Below are positions 1-8,981 of a stretch of 64,000 nucleotides of DNA, piece by piece (positions within the stretch are counted from its first letter, which is position 1; each line of letters starts with the position of its first letter). The stretch comes from Bosea sp. (in: a-proteobacteria). GTDB lineage: Bacteria > Pseudomonadota > Alphaproteobacteria > Rhizobiales > Beijerinckiaceae. Where the stretch lies: assembly GCA_023910605.1 (NCBI GenBank), contig JAAVVV010000001.1:734698-798697 (forward strand). The letters run 5' to 3'. The translations under genes were made by a program, and so were the position numbers. A model generated the notes under the pieces. That model did no database searches. It worked only from the letters and a program-made list of their open reading frames with translations, and was not told where the DNA came from.

Positions 1-1305
1 GACACTGCCCCAAGTGTCAGGGGGCGGCCGCACGCACCTGGCTTGCCGAGCGTGAAGCCGACCTGCTGCCCGTCGGCTACTTCCATGTCGTCTTCACCCT
101 GCCGGCCGAGATCGGCGAGATCGCCTTCCACAACAAGGCGCCGGTCTATGACCTGCTGTTCCGGGCCGCCTCGGAGACGATGCTGACGATTGCCGCCGAC
201 CCGAAGCATCTCGGCGCCAGGATCGGCATCACGGCGGTGCTTCACACATGGGGCTCGGCCATGACCCATCACCCGCATCTGCACATGATCGTGCCGGGTG
301 GCGGCGTCAGCCCGGATCGAACACGCTGGATCTCCTCGCGCCCGGCCTTCCTCCTGCCGGTGCGCGTCCTCGGCATGCTGTTCCGGCGTCTCTTCCTCGA
401 TGGCCTGCTGGCCCTGCATCGCACAGGCAAGCTCAGGTTCTATGGCGCGCTGGCGAACCTCAATGACCCGCGCTTGTTCCAGCGTCATCTCGCGCCGATC
501 GGCAAGAAGCGCTGGGTCGTCTATGCCAAGCCGCCTTTTGCCGGGCCCGAAGCCGTGCTCGCCTATCTCGCCCGCTATACCCACCGCGTCGCGATCTCGA
601 ACCGCCGCCTCATCACCCATGACGGGAACGGCGTCACCTTCCGCTACAAGGATTACCGTCGTGATGGCGCGGCCCGTCAACAGGTCATGACGCTCGCCAC
701 CGACGAGTTCATCCGCCGCTTCCTGCTGCATACCCTGCCGCGTGGCTTCCATCGCATCCGCCATTATGGCCTGCTCGCAAGCACAACAAGGAAGGAGAGC
801 CTCGTCCGCGCCCGTGCTCTTCTGGAGGTCGCGCCACGCGCCGAGCCGACCATGACGGCGGAGACCATCAACGCCGACCCGTCCGATCACCGCCCGCCTT
901 GCCCCTGCTGCGGTGGCCGCATGAGCATCATCGAGATCATCACCCGTGCCTACCGATCGCGAGGGCCGCCGGCATCAGAACCATCCACCCGGGAGTGCTC
1001 GCCATGACCCGGCATGGACAACGAGAAAGCCGCGCCACAGCACCAGCGCTTTGGCCGATGGAACCTCTTGTCGTTCACACGACCCACGATGCCGATGACA
1101 TGCAAATGCCCGCCTATCCGGGCCTCGGCAACAACGCCTGGTGGCGAAATGCGCAACCGGCCTCGGCATCCACGGGTTGCCGCGCCGCACGCACACCCAC
1201 CAAAGCCCAAGCCGAAATCATCAAATCCCCATAAAGCTCAGCTGCGGACCGCGGGTTCCTGCATGGGGGGCTTTCGTACGCCTACGGCACCCGAAACCCT
1301 TCACC
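1..1305 (+). mobile_element. IS91-family element, 3' portion (copy 1)
   Basis: The 3' part of an IS91-like rolling-circle element: a transposase that enters from outside the window plus about 300 bp of terminal sequence. The end is placed at 1305 because the sequence matches the reverse complement of 26475-27024 up to ...CCCTTCACC, after which the two copies diverge. The terminal block carries a palindromic stretch and an inverted-repeat-like GCGGGTTCCTGCATGGGGG. Copy 2 is followed directly by GTTC, the target tetranucleotide known for IS91 insertion; copy 1 is followed by ATCT, so its junction may have been altered later. The 5' end lies outside the window. Confidence 0.8.
3..1007 (+). CDS. 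IS91-family transposase, N-terminally incomplete in window
   Basis: HuH-type rolling-circle transposase of the IS91 family. The reading frame is open from the window edge. The first residues (HCPKCQG) are the end of the N-terminal zinc finger, so about 78 residues lie upstream by comparison with the second copy at 30900. The HuH signature HHPHLHMIVPGGG and the downstream catalytic tyrosine block (YLARYTHRVAIS) are both present. The C-terminus has a second CPCCGG cysteine pair. Up to about residue LLHT it is nearly identical to the copy at 29971-30900; beyond that the two C-termini differ at many positions, so the copies are mosaic. This copy looks intact within the window. Confidence 0.93.
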   Translation, partial: HCPKCQGAAARTWLAEREADLLPVGYFHVVFTLPAEIGEIAFHNKAPVYDLLFRAASETMLTIAADPKHLGARIGITAVLHTWGSAMTHHPHLHMIVPGGGVSPDRTRWISSRPAFLLPVRVLGMLFRRLFLDGLLALHRTGKLRFYGALANLNDPRLFQRHLAPIGKKRWVVYAKPPFAGPEAVLAYLARYTHRVAISNRRLITHDGNGVTFRYKDYRRDGAARQQVMTLATDEFIRRFLLHTLPRGFHRIRHYGLLASTTRKESLVRARALLEVAPRAEPTMTAETINADPSDHRPPCPCCGGRMSIIEIITRAYRSRGPPASEPSTRECSP

Positions 1306-1612
1306 ATCTCGGCCACTGAGGCGACTTTGCTGTTTCCTGAAAGCGGACATTCCGAGTGCCGTGTGGCAGTTCTTTGTTGCGCCATAACTCTCCGTTCCGG
1401 TTACGGGCAGAACGCTGCTGCTGCGGACATTGGGAACCCAAGCCGAATGCAACTGCCGCCATTCCGGTCGCAGGCGCAGAGCGGCGATTGCGGAAATCTA
1501 GCTGACGGCATTTCGGGTGATAAATGTTGCTTCATTGGTCATCCTCGGGGTTCGCACCTATGACACCATCAGGCGCGGCGCCGAGCATCTGGCGAAGCAA
1601 GGCCGGGCGTAG
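1306..1612. other. Gene-free spacer between IS91 end and sugar operon
   Basis: No convincing gene. The last 100 bases hold a short plus-strand frame, from about 1518 to 1612, ending RRGAEHLAKQGRA and a stop. It could be the C-terminal remnant of an unknown gene cut by rearrangement, but it is too short to assign. No rho-independent terminator was seen downstream of the GH2 gene. Confidence 0.4.
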
Positions 1613-3382
1613 TCAGGCTATCCGCTTATAGCACTCCGCGAGCGCCTCGAAGGCCAGTTTCCGTGTCGTCTTATCAGCACCTATCAATCCTTTGCGGTTG
1701 AAGCCGCGCTGGAAGGCGGTTTGCCTCCGCTCAGTGCGGAAGTCATACAGGAGCCAAGCTGCAAGCCCCACCACATAGGGCGAGGCGATGAGTCGCCGGA
1801 ACTGCTGGCGGTGGAATTCCGCCTGCCAGTCCTCGGTGAACAGCACGCGACCAGCGCCGCGATGGCTGAGCGCCGCATCCGCGCCGGTCTCGCTGATGAT
1901 GACCGGCTTTGCCGGAGCGGAATTCGCCAGCAGCCTGTCGAGGCCAGAGAAATCCGGCTCGTACCAGCCGAAGTATTCGTTGAGGCCGATGACGTCGAGA
2001 TGGTCCGCGAGCCGGTCCTCAATCGTGAAGGACTCCCGGTTGATCAGGCAGGCCGCTGAGGTGAGGCGCGACGGGTCGAGGCGTTTCGCCGTCTCGGCCA
2101 GATCGGCCATGAAGGCAAGCCGTGCATCTGCGTCGGCGTTTTCATTTCCCACGCCCCAAATGATGACACTTGCGCGGTTGATGTCCCGCAAGATGAGTTC
2201 GGAAAGCTGGTTGCGTGCGTCCGCCAGCGTGTCGGGATTGGCGAAGTCGATGGCCCAGTAGACCGGCACTTCGGCCCAGAGCAGGAAGCCTTCCTCGTCG
2301 GCGATGCGGGCGACCGTCTCGTGGTGGGGATAGTGCGCAAGCCTGAGAAAATTGCAGCCAAGCTCCTTCGCATGCCGGAACCGGCGGCGGATGTCCGCCT
2401 CGGAGGAGACCTTGCCGAGCGCAAGATCGTCTTCATGCACGCAGACGCCCTTCAGCCAGACCGGCCGGCCGTTGAGCAGGATTTCGGTCCCTCGCGTCGC
2501 GATGGTGCGGAACCCGATTCGTTCGAAGACGGCGTCGTCAACGAAGGTGAAGCTCGTATCGTAGAGGCGTGGCGCTTCCGGTGACCAGCGCTCGACCGAT
2601 GTCTCGATGAGCATTTCCCCACGTCCGGCGACAACCGGAATGCTCGCCTTGAGGCCGAGTTCTGCAATCGCAACCTCGGCGATGCCGGTGGCCGCGTCCG
2701 ACAGCTGAATCTCGAAGCGGATGTGGCTACCATCGGCCGTGAGCGCTGCGCTGGCGCGGCGGATGAAAACTGGCGGCAGCCTCACCAGCGCCACCTCACG
2801 GTAGAGTCCGCCGTAGTTGAACCAATCGATGTGGTGCATCGGCACGCGGTCAGCATGGCGGCGATTCTCAACATACACCTGCAGGCGGTTGCGGCCGGGC
2901 TTCAGTTGCGCCGTGACCTCGATGCAGAACGGCGTCGAGCCGCCGCGATGTCCGCCCAAATGCTCGCCGTTGACGAACACCAGCGCCGCATAGTTTGCGG
3001 CCCCGAAGGATAGAATCGTCCGCTCACTTTCGCCGCCGGGCAGCCAGTCGAACCAGCGCGTATACCAGGCGCCGCCTTCGAAATGCGTCCATTCCGGCTT
3101 GAGCACATTCCAGCAAGATGGGACGGGGACGAGGTCGCCGGCCTCGATCTCGTAGTCACGGGGCGTCGCCCATTGGGAGGGCGGCGTCTCGTCTAGCGCG
3201 TACCATTTCTGGCGCAGCCCCTCGTCAAAGAGGTCCAGCGTCATCCGCCATTCGCCGTCGAGGCTCTCCGTCCGGCGGCCGGCCAGTGTGACCATGGTCT
3301 CGGCTGTCGCGTGCTGCCCGGCATAGGCTCGCGCATAGCCCTCGTCGTGGAGATGATGGAACGGATCCTTCTCCGCCGTCAT
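1613..3382 (-). CDS. Glycoside hydrolase family 2, beta-glucuronidase-like
   Basis: A 589-residue retaining glycosidase of family GH2. An N-terminal jelly-roll sugar-binding domain (about residues 30-190) and an immunoglobulin-like domain (about 190-290) precede a TIM barrel. Visible active-site motifs are the acid/base Glu414 in GVGNENAD and the nucleophile Glu498 in ISETGADA, both in the style of beta-glucuronidases. There is no signal peptide, so it should act in the cytoplasm on glycosides imported by the neighbouring ABC permeases. The ATG at 3382 overlaps the TGA of the upstream gene (ATGA), which indicates translational coupling. The frame is open further upstream, but that extension would run through the previous gene. 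Last gene of the operon. Glucuronide rather than galactoside specificity is an inference. Confidence 0.85.
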   Translation of the reverse strand: MTAEKDPFHHLHDEGYARAYAGQHATAETMVTLAGRRTESLDGEWRMTLDLFDEGLRQKWYALDETPPSQWATPRDYEIEAGDLVPVPSCWNVLKPEWTHFEGGAWYTRWFDWLPGGESERTILSFGAANYAALVFVNGEHLGGHRGGSTPFCIEVTAQLKPGRNRLQVYVENRRHADRVPMHHIDWFNYGGLYREVALVRLPPVFIRRASAALTADGSHIRFEIQLSDAATGIAEVAIAELGLKASIPVVAGRGEMLIETSVERWSPEAPRLYDTSFTFVDDAVFERIGFRTIATRGTEILLNGRPVWLKGVCVHEDDLALGKVSSEADIRRRFRHAKELGCNFLRLAHYPHHETVARIADEEGFLLWAEVPVYWAIDFANPDTLADARNQLSELILRDINRASVIIWGVGNENADADARLAFMADLAETAKRLDPSRLTSAACLINRESFTIEDRLADHLDVIGLNEYFGWYEPDFSGLDRLLANSAPAKPVIISETGADAALSHRGAGRVLFTEDWQAEFHRQQFRRLIASPYVVGLAAWLLYDFRTERRQTAFQRGFNRKGLIGADKTTRKLAFEALAECYKRIA

Positions 3383-4545
3383 GGCCTGCGATTCCAAGCC
3401 ATGACACGGTAACCGATGCCAATCATGCGACGAAACTTCCAGTTCCAGCGCCCCGGCCAGAGCACATCGGCGATCATGGCAATGGCGATCCAGCGGAACC
3501 AGGTGGCGAAGGCGTTCGAAATCCCTTGGGGCTCCTCGTAGCCCTTCACCCAGCCGTCCTGCCGGCGGACACCACTCAGCACATCGCAAAAACCGCCATC
3601 GGCTCTCTGGAATGCCAGCAGCTTTGGCAGAAGCGCCGCGAGCCAATCCTCAATGTCATTGCGGCGATGATCGAGCAGTCGCCACCCGTGCACGAGCACG
3701 TCGACGGCGTCGACATCGATGCAGGCACTGTCAATGCGCGGCGGCAGCGACAGGCAATAATCTACAGCACGATCCTGTCCCTCCAGCGCACGACCCTCGT
3801 GATACCAGATGTGGAAGTTGTGCATCGAACCCGCAAAGGCGTGGAGCAGCTGCGTCCTGTCGCTGAGCTGACCCACGCCCCAGAAGCCGGTTGTCGGCTC
3901 CCGCAGACGGTCATGCCAGGCGAAAAGCTGCTCCAGCGCGCGATCCACTTTAGGTTGCCACGCGCAGCCGCTCGCGCGCCCATCACCGTGCTGGCGCAGC
4001 AGGAGGAGAAAGCTGGCCAGATTGACGATGTTATTTCCTTCCTGCCAAGGGTCGCGCAGATCGCGCAGACTTAGCCAATGGCCCAGCGTCTTTTCGTCCA
4101 GGTAGTCCTTGGCGAACTCAAGAATCGGCCGACGGTCTGGGGCGAGCGTTTCGATCGCGCCCAGCGTGTAGTTGGTGACGTGGAAATCGATGTAGCGCCA
4201 GGTTTCGTCAATATCTGGCTTCTTGAAGACGTCAGCCTCGAGCATGCCCTCGATCCGGAAGCGCCCGTCCGTGAGACGGCTCGATTCAAGCCATTTCACG
4301 AGCGCAGCACGTTCGGCCGCAGACCAGTCCGCGAGGCCGCCCAGCAGGTCGAGACACATGATCCCGTTAAATGTTCCAGGCAGCAGGACGCCCGGCCAAC
4401 GGTCGGCATCATGCATCGCGCTGATGCGCATGCAGCCCTTCGGCTTGCCGGCGGCCTGCATCGCCTTGAGCCAGTCGAGTGTGGCTGCGCGGGCGTTGTC
4501 AATCCCGATTGCGAGCTTCTCGCGGCTACCGATCGTCTTCAGCAT
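3379..4545 (-). CDS. Alpha/alpha-toroid protein of unknown function
   Basis: A 388-residue protein with repeated helix pairs and Gly/Trp-rich turns (DGRFRIEG, TTGFWGVGQLS, ADGGFCDV) that resemble terpenoid-cyclase/prenyltransferase alpha-toroid folds, also found in some sugar-processing enzymes. There is no signal peptide. It sits between the permease and GH2 genes, 4 bp after one and overlapping the other by 4 bp, so it is almost certainly co-expressed with them. By context it may bind or process the imported oligosaccharide. I do not recognise a defined family, and the fold assignment is from pattern only. Confidence 0.75.
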   Translation of the reverse strand: MLKTIGSREKLAIGIDNARAATLDWLKAMQAAGKPKGCMRISAMHDADRWPGVLLPGTFNGIMCLDLLGGLADWSAAERAALVKWLESSRLTDGRFRIEGMLEADVFKKPDIDETWRYIDFHVTNYTLGAIETLAPDRRPILEFAKDYLDEKTLGHWLSLRDLRDPWQEGNNIVNLASFLLLLRQHGDGRASGCAWQPKVDRALEQLFAWHDRLREPTTGFWGVGQLSDRTQLLHAFAGSMHNFHIWYHEGRALEGQDRAVDYCLSLPPRIDSACIDVDAVDVLVHGWRLLDHRRNDIEDWLAALLPKLLAFQRADGGFCDVLSGVRRQDGWVKGYEEPQGISNAFATWFRWIAIAMIADVLWPGRWNWKFRRMIGIGYRVMAWNRRP

Positions 4546-4549
4546 CGCG

Positions 4550-5395
4550 TCATCCTTTCACCGCGCCCGCCGCCATACCTTCCATCACCCGCTTTTGCGC
4601 GAGCAGAAACAGCGCCGCCACGGGCAGCGTGGTCAACACGGCCAGCGCCATGATCCCCTGAAAATTGGAGCCGAGTTCGCTGTTCATGGACAGCAACGCA
4701 ACTGGCAGGGTGTAGGTATCGGGGGACCGCGAGATCACCATGATCGGGAACCACTGCGCCCAGTTGAGCAGGAATGTGATGAGCGCAACCGTTGCGGTGA
4801 TCGGCATCGCCATCGGCAGGACCACGCGCGTCAGGATCTGCCATTCACTTGCTCCATCTATCACCGCGGCCTCGATCACCTCGCTCGGGATTTTTCGGAA
4901 GAACTGTTCGAACAGGAAGAACTGCAAAGGCCCCAGCGCGAGGAACAGGATGATCCCGGCATAGCTGCCGAGCAGTCCCAGCTTGAACATCACGAGATAC
5001 ACCGGAATCACGAGCAGCATGTAGGGGTACATGATGGTGATGAGAAACCCGTAGCGCACGAGTGTGAAGCCGGGCGCCTTCGGCCTCCGTACGAGAGCAT
5101 AGGCACCGAGCGCGGTAACGATGACGCCCAGGATCGTCGAAAGTGTTGTGATTGCCAGTGAATTGACCGCATATGTCGATAGGTTCACCCCACCGATCCG
5201 TCCGATCTCGGAGAAGATCTGAAAGTTCAGCGTCTCCGGCCAGGGGCGCAGCGGCGCGGACATGATCGCCCGCGTCGGCCGGAAAGCCGATACAAGCATC
5301 CACCAGTATGGATAGAGGAACAACAGACTTGTGAGGATCGCGACGGCGTAGGCCACGATCTGTAACAGGCGGTTGGGGCGAATGTCGTCGTTCAC
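4550..5395 (-). CDS. Carbohydrate ABC transporter permease, MalG-type
   Basis: A 281-residue inner-membrane permease with six predicted transmembrane segments. The EAA loop that contacts the ATPase is visible as VIEAAVIDGASEWQ followed by LPMAMP. The N-terminal helix (LLQIVAYAVAILTSLLFLYP) and C-terminal tail (MEGMAAGAVKG) are typical of the MalG/CUT1 group. It overlaps the upstream permease gene by 4 bp and pairs with it to form the channel. No ATPase gene accompanies the pair, so a shared MsmK/UgpC-type ATPase encoded elsewhere would be needed. Confidence 0.93.
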   Translation of the reverse strand: MNDDIRPNRLLQIVAYAVAILTSLLFLYPYWWMLVSAFRPTRAIMSAPLRPWPETLNFQIFSEIGRIGGVNLSTYAVNSLAITTLSTILGVIVTALGAYALVRRPKAPGFTLVRYGFLITIMYPYMLLVIPVYLVMFKLGLLGSYAGIILFLALGPLQFFLFEQFFRKIPSEVIEAAVIDGASEWQILTRVVLPMAMPITATVALITFLLNWAQWFPIMVISRSPDTYTLPVALLSMNSELGSNFQGIMALAVLTTLPVAALFLLAQKRVMEGMAAGAVKG

Positions 5396-6288
5396 TTGCC
5401 TGGCTCCCTGTCACCTATCCGATAGGCCGTCAGCGAAAGTCCGATCACGATGGCGAAGAGTATGGTGGCCATTGCCGTTGCCTCGCCGTATCGCGCCTGA
5501 TCGAAGAGCTGGTAGGCGTAGTAGCTGACGAAGTTCGTCTGATCATTCGGACCGCCCTTGGTCATGACGACAACGACGGTAAAGGTCTTGAGGAACTGGA
5601 TCAGTGCATAGACGGTGTTGATGACGAGCGCCGGTCGAAGCTGCGGCAGGATCACGTACCACCACCGCTGCCACGTGGTGGCACCGTCGATATGTGCAGC
5701 TTCCTCGAGCGCCCGGTCGCGGATCGAGAGATTGGCCAGGAAGATGATCATGTAGAAGCCGGCGTGATGCCAGAGTTCCGCGATAAGGATCGACAGCATG
5801 GCGGTGTCCACGCTGGAGAGGCCGCCGAAGGCCGGAAGCCCTAGCATCTTCAAAGCGGCATTGATTGCTCCGAAGGACCTGTCAAAGAGCCAGCGCCAAA
5901 CAACATAGCCAGCTACATCAGGTGTTACGACGGGTAGGAAGATCGCCAAGCGAAAAAACAGATTGCCGCGCTTCAGCAATGTTGAATCGAGCAGGATGGC
6001 AAAGCCAAGCGCGAAAGCGAGATTCGCGAAGACTGACAGCACTGTGTAGAGCAGCGTCCGTGATAGCGACGCGAGGAAGATCGGGTCTGCGAGGACGGCG
6101 ACATAGTTGGCAAACCCGACATAGGTTGGATTCGGCCGCAACGCTGTCGCCGACGCAGTGAACGATACCTGGATCGAGAGAACAATCGGCCAAACGCCGA
6201 ACAGAATCGTCAGGGCGGCGAAGGGGGCGACAAAGAGGTAGAAGATCCTGTCGCGCGACAGGCTTCCAAGAGCATCCATCATCGACAT
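5392..6288 (-). CDS. Carbohydrate ABC transporter permease, MalF/UgpA-type
   Basis: A 298-residue inner-membrane permease of the CUT1 sugar importer group, with about six transmembrane segments and an EAA loop (LEEAAHIDGATTWQRW, then LPQLRP). It partners the MalG-type permease that follows, with a 4-bp overlap. It lies 58 bp downstream of the binding-protein gene, separated by a strong stem-loop. The substrate cannot be read from the sequence; the GH2 gene in the operon points to a glycoside or oligosaccharide. Confidence 0.93.
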   Translation of the reverse strand: MSMMDALGSLSRDRIFYLFVAPFAALTILFGVWPIVLSIQVSFTASATALRPNPTYVGFANYVAVLADPIFLASLSRTLLYTVLSVFANLAFALGFAILLDSTLLKRGNLFFRLAIFLPVVTPDVAGYVVWRWLFDRSFGAINAALKMLGLPAFGGLSSVDTAMLSILIAELWHHAGFYMIIFLANLSIRDRALEEAAHIDGATTWQRWWYVILPQLRPALVINTVYALIQFLKTFTVVVVMTKGGPNDQTNFVSYYAYQLFDQARYGEATAMATILFAIVIGLSLTAYRIGDREPGK

Positions 6289-6305
6289 GCGTCCGCTCGT
6301 GATTG

Positions 6306-6329
6306 CCGCCGGCAGTCAACTGCCGGCGG
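6306..6329 (-). promoter_or_regulatory. Intercistronic stem-loop between binding-protein and permease genes
   Basis: Perfect 10-bp stem (CCGCCGGCAG with CTGCCGGCGG) closing a TCAA tetraloop, with no T tract. In sugar ABC operons such a hairpin commonly protects the upstream binding-protein mRNA and lowers downstream expression. That role is inferred here from its position between the two stop/start sites. Confidence 0.7.
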
Positions 6330-6346
6330 ATCGCCTTCTGGAAACA

Positions 6347-7627
6347 TCAGCCTTTCAACTTGGCCGCGAGGTCGCGCATCTCTTTCGCTGTCTCGGCGAT
6401 GAAGGCCTTCCAGTCGGCAGGCGGGTTGGTGATGCCGGAGAGCAGCTTGCGATGGAAAGCGGCCTCAAGCTCCGGGTAGAAGGTGTGGATCGACTCTGGG
6501 AAGTCGTAGGCGACCAGCCGGTGCTCGGCCTTGGCAAAGTACTGCGAACGCTCCGAGAGTTTCGAGACGTCGAGGTCCTTTCGTACGCCTGCACCAATGT
6601 TTTCAAGCGAGGCCTGCTGCGCAGCCTTCGTCAGCATGAAGGCCGCGAACTCCTGGGCCAAAGCCTTGTTCGGGGAGTTTTCTGGCACCGCAACACCGCG
6701 CATGCCACCGATCACCACGGCGTTCGGGCGATCTGGCGCGAACTTCGGCCAGGGACCAGAAACGAAGTCGCCATTCAGCACCTGTGGGCCGTCCCACTTG
6801 CGCACGTTCCAGTCACCGACGCGGAACATGCCGCCGCGGCCACCTTCGATGATTTGATACATCTCCGTGAAAGAGTGGTTGATCGTGTCTGGCGAGACGA
6901 ACTTGTAGGTCGAGTATGCCTTCAGGAACTCTTCCAGCACCTGCGCATGCGCTGGCTGGTCGATGGTGATCTTGCCTTCAGGATCGATCAGCGTGTGGCG
7001 CAGCCCTGAGCCGAAGACAAAAAGATCGAGCATGTGAATGAGGTCGCGGGGCTTTGCGGCCTGCAGCGCCATGCCGAACGTGTCGGACTGACCGTTACCG
7101 TCCGGGTCCTTGTCGCGGAAGGCAGCGGCGAGTGTCTTCACTTCTTCCCAGGTGTCCGGAAACTTGCCGCCGTTCTTGTCGAGCCAACTCTTGCGGACGC
7201 CCAACGCCATTTGCACGCGCTGGACAGGGATGATGATCTGGCGGCCCTTGAAAGTCGCGACCCGCATGTCGTCCTCGGACAGGAAGGCCTTGTCGCCAAT
7301 CGAAGCAGTAACTGCCTTCAGATCCATCACCTTGTTGGTCTGGTTCTGGATGCGGATGACACGCTCATAGTTATTGAAGATCAGATCCGGCGCGGTATCC
7401 GTGTTCAACGCGCCAATGACTCGGCCAAACCATTGGTCGGTCGGGAAGCTCTGCGAACGCACGGTAACGCCAGGCTTCGTCTTGGCGAACTCCGCCGACA
7501 GCGCCTCAAACCACTTGATCCCATTGTCGCCGAGATCGTGCCAAACAGTCAGTTGCTGCGCCTTCGCCGGCAGAGTCGAGACGACGGCCGCAAAAGCGGC
7601 ACATGCGAGTGTACGTAGGATGCCCAT
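6347..7627 (-). CDS. ABC transporter sugar-binding protein
   Basis: A 426-residue extracellular solute-binding protein of the CUT1 (family 1) type. It has a Sec signal peptide (MGILRTLACAAFAAVVSTLP, cleavage near AKA before QQLTVWHD), and the mature protein opens with the usual first beta strand LTVWHDLGDNG. A good ribosome binding site (GGGAGG, 7 nt before ATG) supports the start. First gene of the leftward operon. Its promoter lies in the 78-bp gap shared with the divergent lacI-type gene, where a palindromic operator is visible. The ligand is unknown. Confidence 0.93.
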   Translation of the reverse strand: MGILRTLACAAFAAVVSTLPAKAQQLTVWHDLGDNGIKWFEALSAEFAKTKPGVTVRSQSFPTDQWFGRVIGALNTDTAPDLIFNNYERVIRIQNQTNKVMDLKAVTASIGDKAFLSEDDMRVATFKGRQIIIPVQRVQMALGVRKSWLDKNGGKFPDTWEEVKTLAAAFRDKDPDGNGQSDTFGMALQAAKPRDLIHMLDLFVFGSGLRHTLIDPEGKITIDQPAHAQVLEEFLKAYSTYKFVSPDTINHSFTEMYQIIEGGRGGMFRVGDWNVRKWDGPQVLNGDFVSGPWPKFAPDRPNAVVIGGMRGVAVPENSPNKALAQEFAAFMLTKAAQQASLENIGAGVRKDLDVSKLSERSQYFAKAEHRLVAYDFPESIHTFYPELEAAFHRKLLSGITNPPADWKAFIAETAKEMRDLAAKLKG

Positions 7628-7689
7628 CTGTTCCTCCCTAGGCTGGTGACCTGCTGCATTTCGCGAGCTTGACTTTGAGGGAAAACAAA

Positions 7690-7703
7690 GGAAAACGTTT
7701 TCC
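7690..7703. promoter_or_regulatory. LacI-family operator palindrome
   Basis: The perfect 14-bp palindrome GGAAAACGTTTTCC lies in the divergent promoter region, ending 2 bp before the regulator's ATG and about 63 bp upstream of the binding-protein start. The centre (AACGTT) matches the usual LacI-family half-site layout. Occupancy would repress the regulator itself and probably the sugar operon. A TTGACT hexamer at 7669 is a possible -35 box, but no clear -10 box follows. Confidence 0.8.
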
Positions 7704-7705
7704 CT

Positions 7706-8764
7706 ATGCCAACCTTATCATCGCCGCGCAAAAGTTCAAGTCCAGTGGTCAGACGCACCTCAGCATCGAGTTCCATCAAGGATGTCGCCGAACGCGCCGG
7801 TGTCTCGATCGCGACCGTATCGCGCGTGGTGAACGGCGTTGCCAACAAAGCATCAGCCGACACCATCGAGCGCGTCCGCCAGGCGGTCGCCGCACTGGAT
7901 TACCGGCCGACAAGCGCCGGTCGGGCCCTGCGGCAGAAGACGAGCCGTCTTGTGGCCGTGCTTGCCGCGAATCTCGCCAACCCTGCCATGGCAGCGATTG
8001 CGGCTTCGGCCGAGGTCGCATTGCGGGAAAGCGGGCTCACCATGGTGCTATGTGACACGCACGACCGGCCCGAGTTGCAGGACGAATACCTGCGCGAGAT
8101 GTTGGCTCAGCAGGCGCGCGCCATCGTCCTGCTCGCCGCAGTGGAAAGCCCGATGCTTACGAGGGTTCAAGCGCTGCCGACACCGCTGATTTTTGTCAAC
8201 CGGCGCGACCCGGCCGGTGCCGCGAGCGCCTTCGTCGGAATCGACAACTACAGGGCTGGGGTGGACGTGGCGCAGTGGGCGGTCGCACGGAGCCTGCGCA
8301 GGGTCGCGCTGATCCACGCGCCGACATCATCCTCGGCGACGCGCGACCGGGTGTCCGGCATCCTAGCGGGCTTCGAAAGAGCCGGCGCGGCGCTGCCCAA
8401 GAACATGGTTCTGTCCCCCAGCGCCGGCGACCATCTCGCAATCGGCAGGGAGGCCGCGCTTCAGCACATCGCCACAGGGCTCAGGCCGGATCTGGTGATC
8501 TGCACCAGCGACCTCATCGCCTATGGCGCTGCGCGCGCCTGGCGCGAGGCGGAGTCGGCCGCGCCTGCCCCGCGCATGATCGGGTTCGACGACTCACCCA
8601 TGAACGAGTGGCTCGCGCCGGATCTAAGCTCGATCCGCATTCCCTACGATGCATTCGGTCGCGCCATCGTTGCCGCGCTTGATGGGCCGAACAAACACGC
8701 TCAGATTGTTCTGCCGCACCAGATCATCGAACGGGGCATGAAGGCTTCGCTGGCTAGAAGCTAG
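7706..8764 (+). CDS. LacI-family transcriptional regulator of the sugar operon
   Basis: A 352-residue LacI/GalR regulator. The N-terminal helix-turn-helix and hinge occupy about residues 23-75 (IKDVAERAGVSIATVSRVVN is the DNA-reading helix pair), followed by a periplasmic-binding-protein-like effector domain. The ATG at 7706 has no obvious ribosome binding site because the operator sits immediately upstream; a GTG at 7745 is an alternative that still precedes the helix-turn-helix. Divergent from the ABC/GH2 operon, whose expression it most likely represses in the absence of the sugar inducer. Confidence 0.93.
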   Translation: MPTLSSPRKSSSPVVRRTSASSSIKDVAERAGVSIATVSRVVNGVANKASADTIERVRQAVAALDYRPTSAGRALRQKTSRLVAVLAANLANPAMAAIAASAEVALRESGLTMVLCDTHDRPELQDEYLREMLAQQARAIVLLAAVESPMLTRVQALPTPLIFVNRRDPAGAASAFVGIDNYRAGVDVAQWAVARSLRRVALIHAPTSSSATRDRVSGILAGFERAGAALPKNMVLSPSAGDHLAIGREAALQHIATGLRPDLVICTSDLIAYGAARAWREAESAAPAPRMIGFDDSPMNEWLAPDLSSIRIPYDAFGRAIVAALDGPNKHAQIVLPHQIIERGMKASLARS

Positions 8765-8981
8765 TAAGAGCGTTTTGGCTTGCCGGAAGGGAGCTGGCCC
8801 TGATGTGAACGGCGCTTGACGATGAAGGTCCGCATTGTGGCGCTCTGCGGTCACGTAGAACTTCTTGTTTAGGTCAGGTCGAGACCTTACGCCTATCGAT
8901 CTGAACGTCCGCATTAGCTGTCTGGGCGGCGAAATCTGCCAGTCTGCTTCCGGCCCCGTTGCTGCCGGAGTTTGGCAAATC
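8765..8981. other. Junction between sugar cassette and ICE transfer region
   Basis: 217 bp with no gene, tRNA or clear terminator. It separates the lacI-type gene from the 3' end of the CopG-type gene. In related ICEs trbB and the rest of the mating-pair operon would follow here; no trbB remnant was recognised. Confidence 0.4.
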
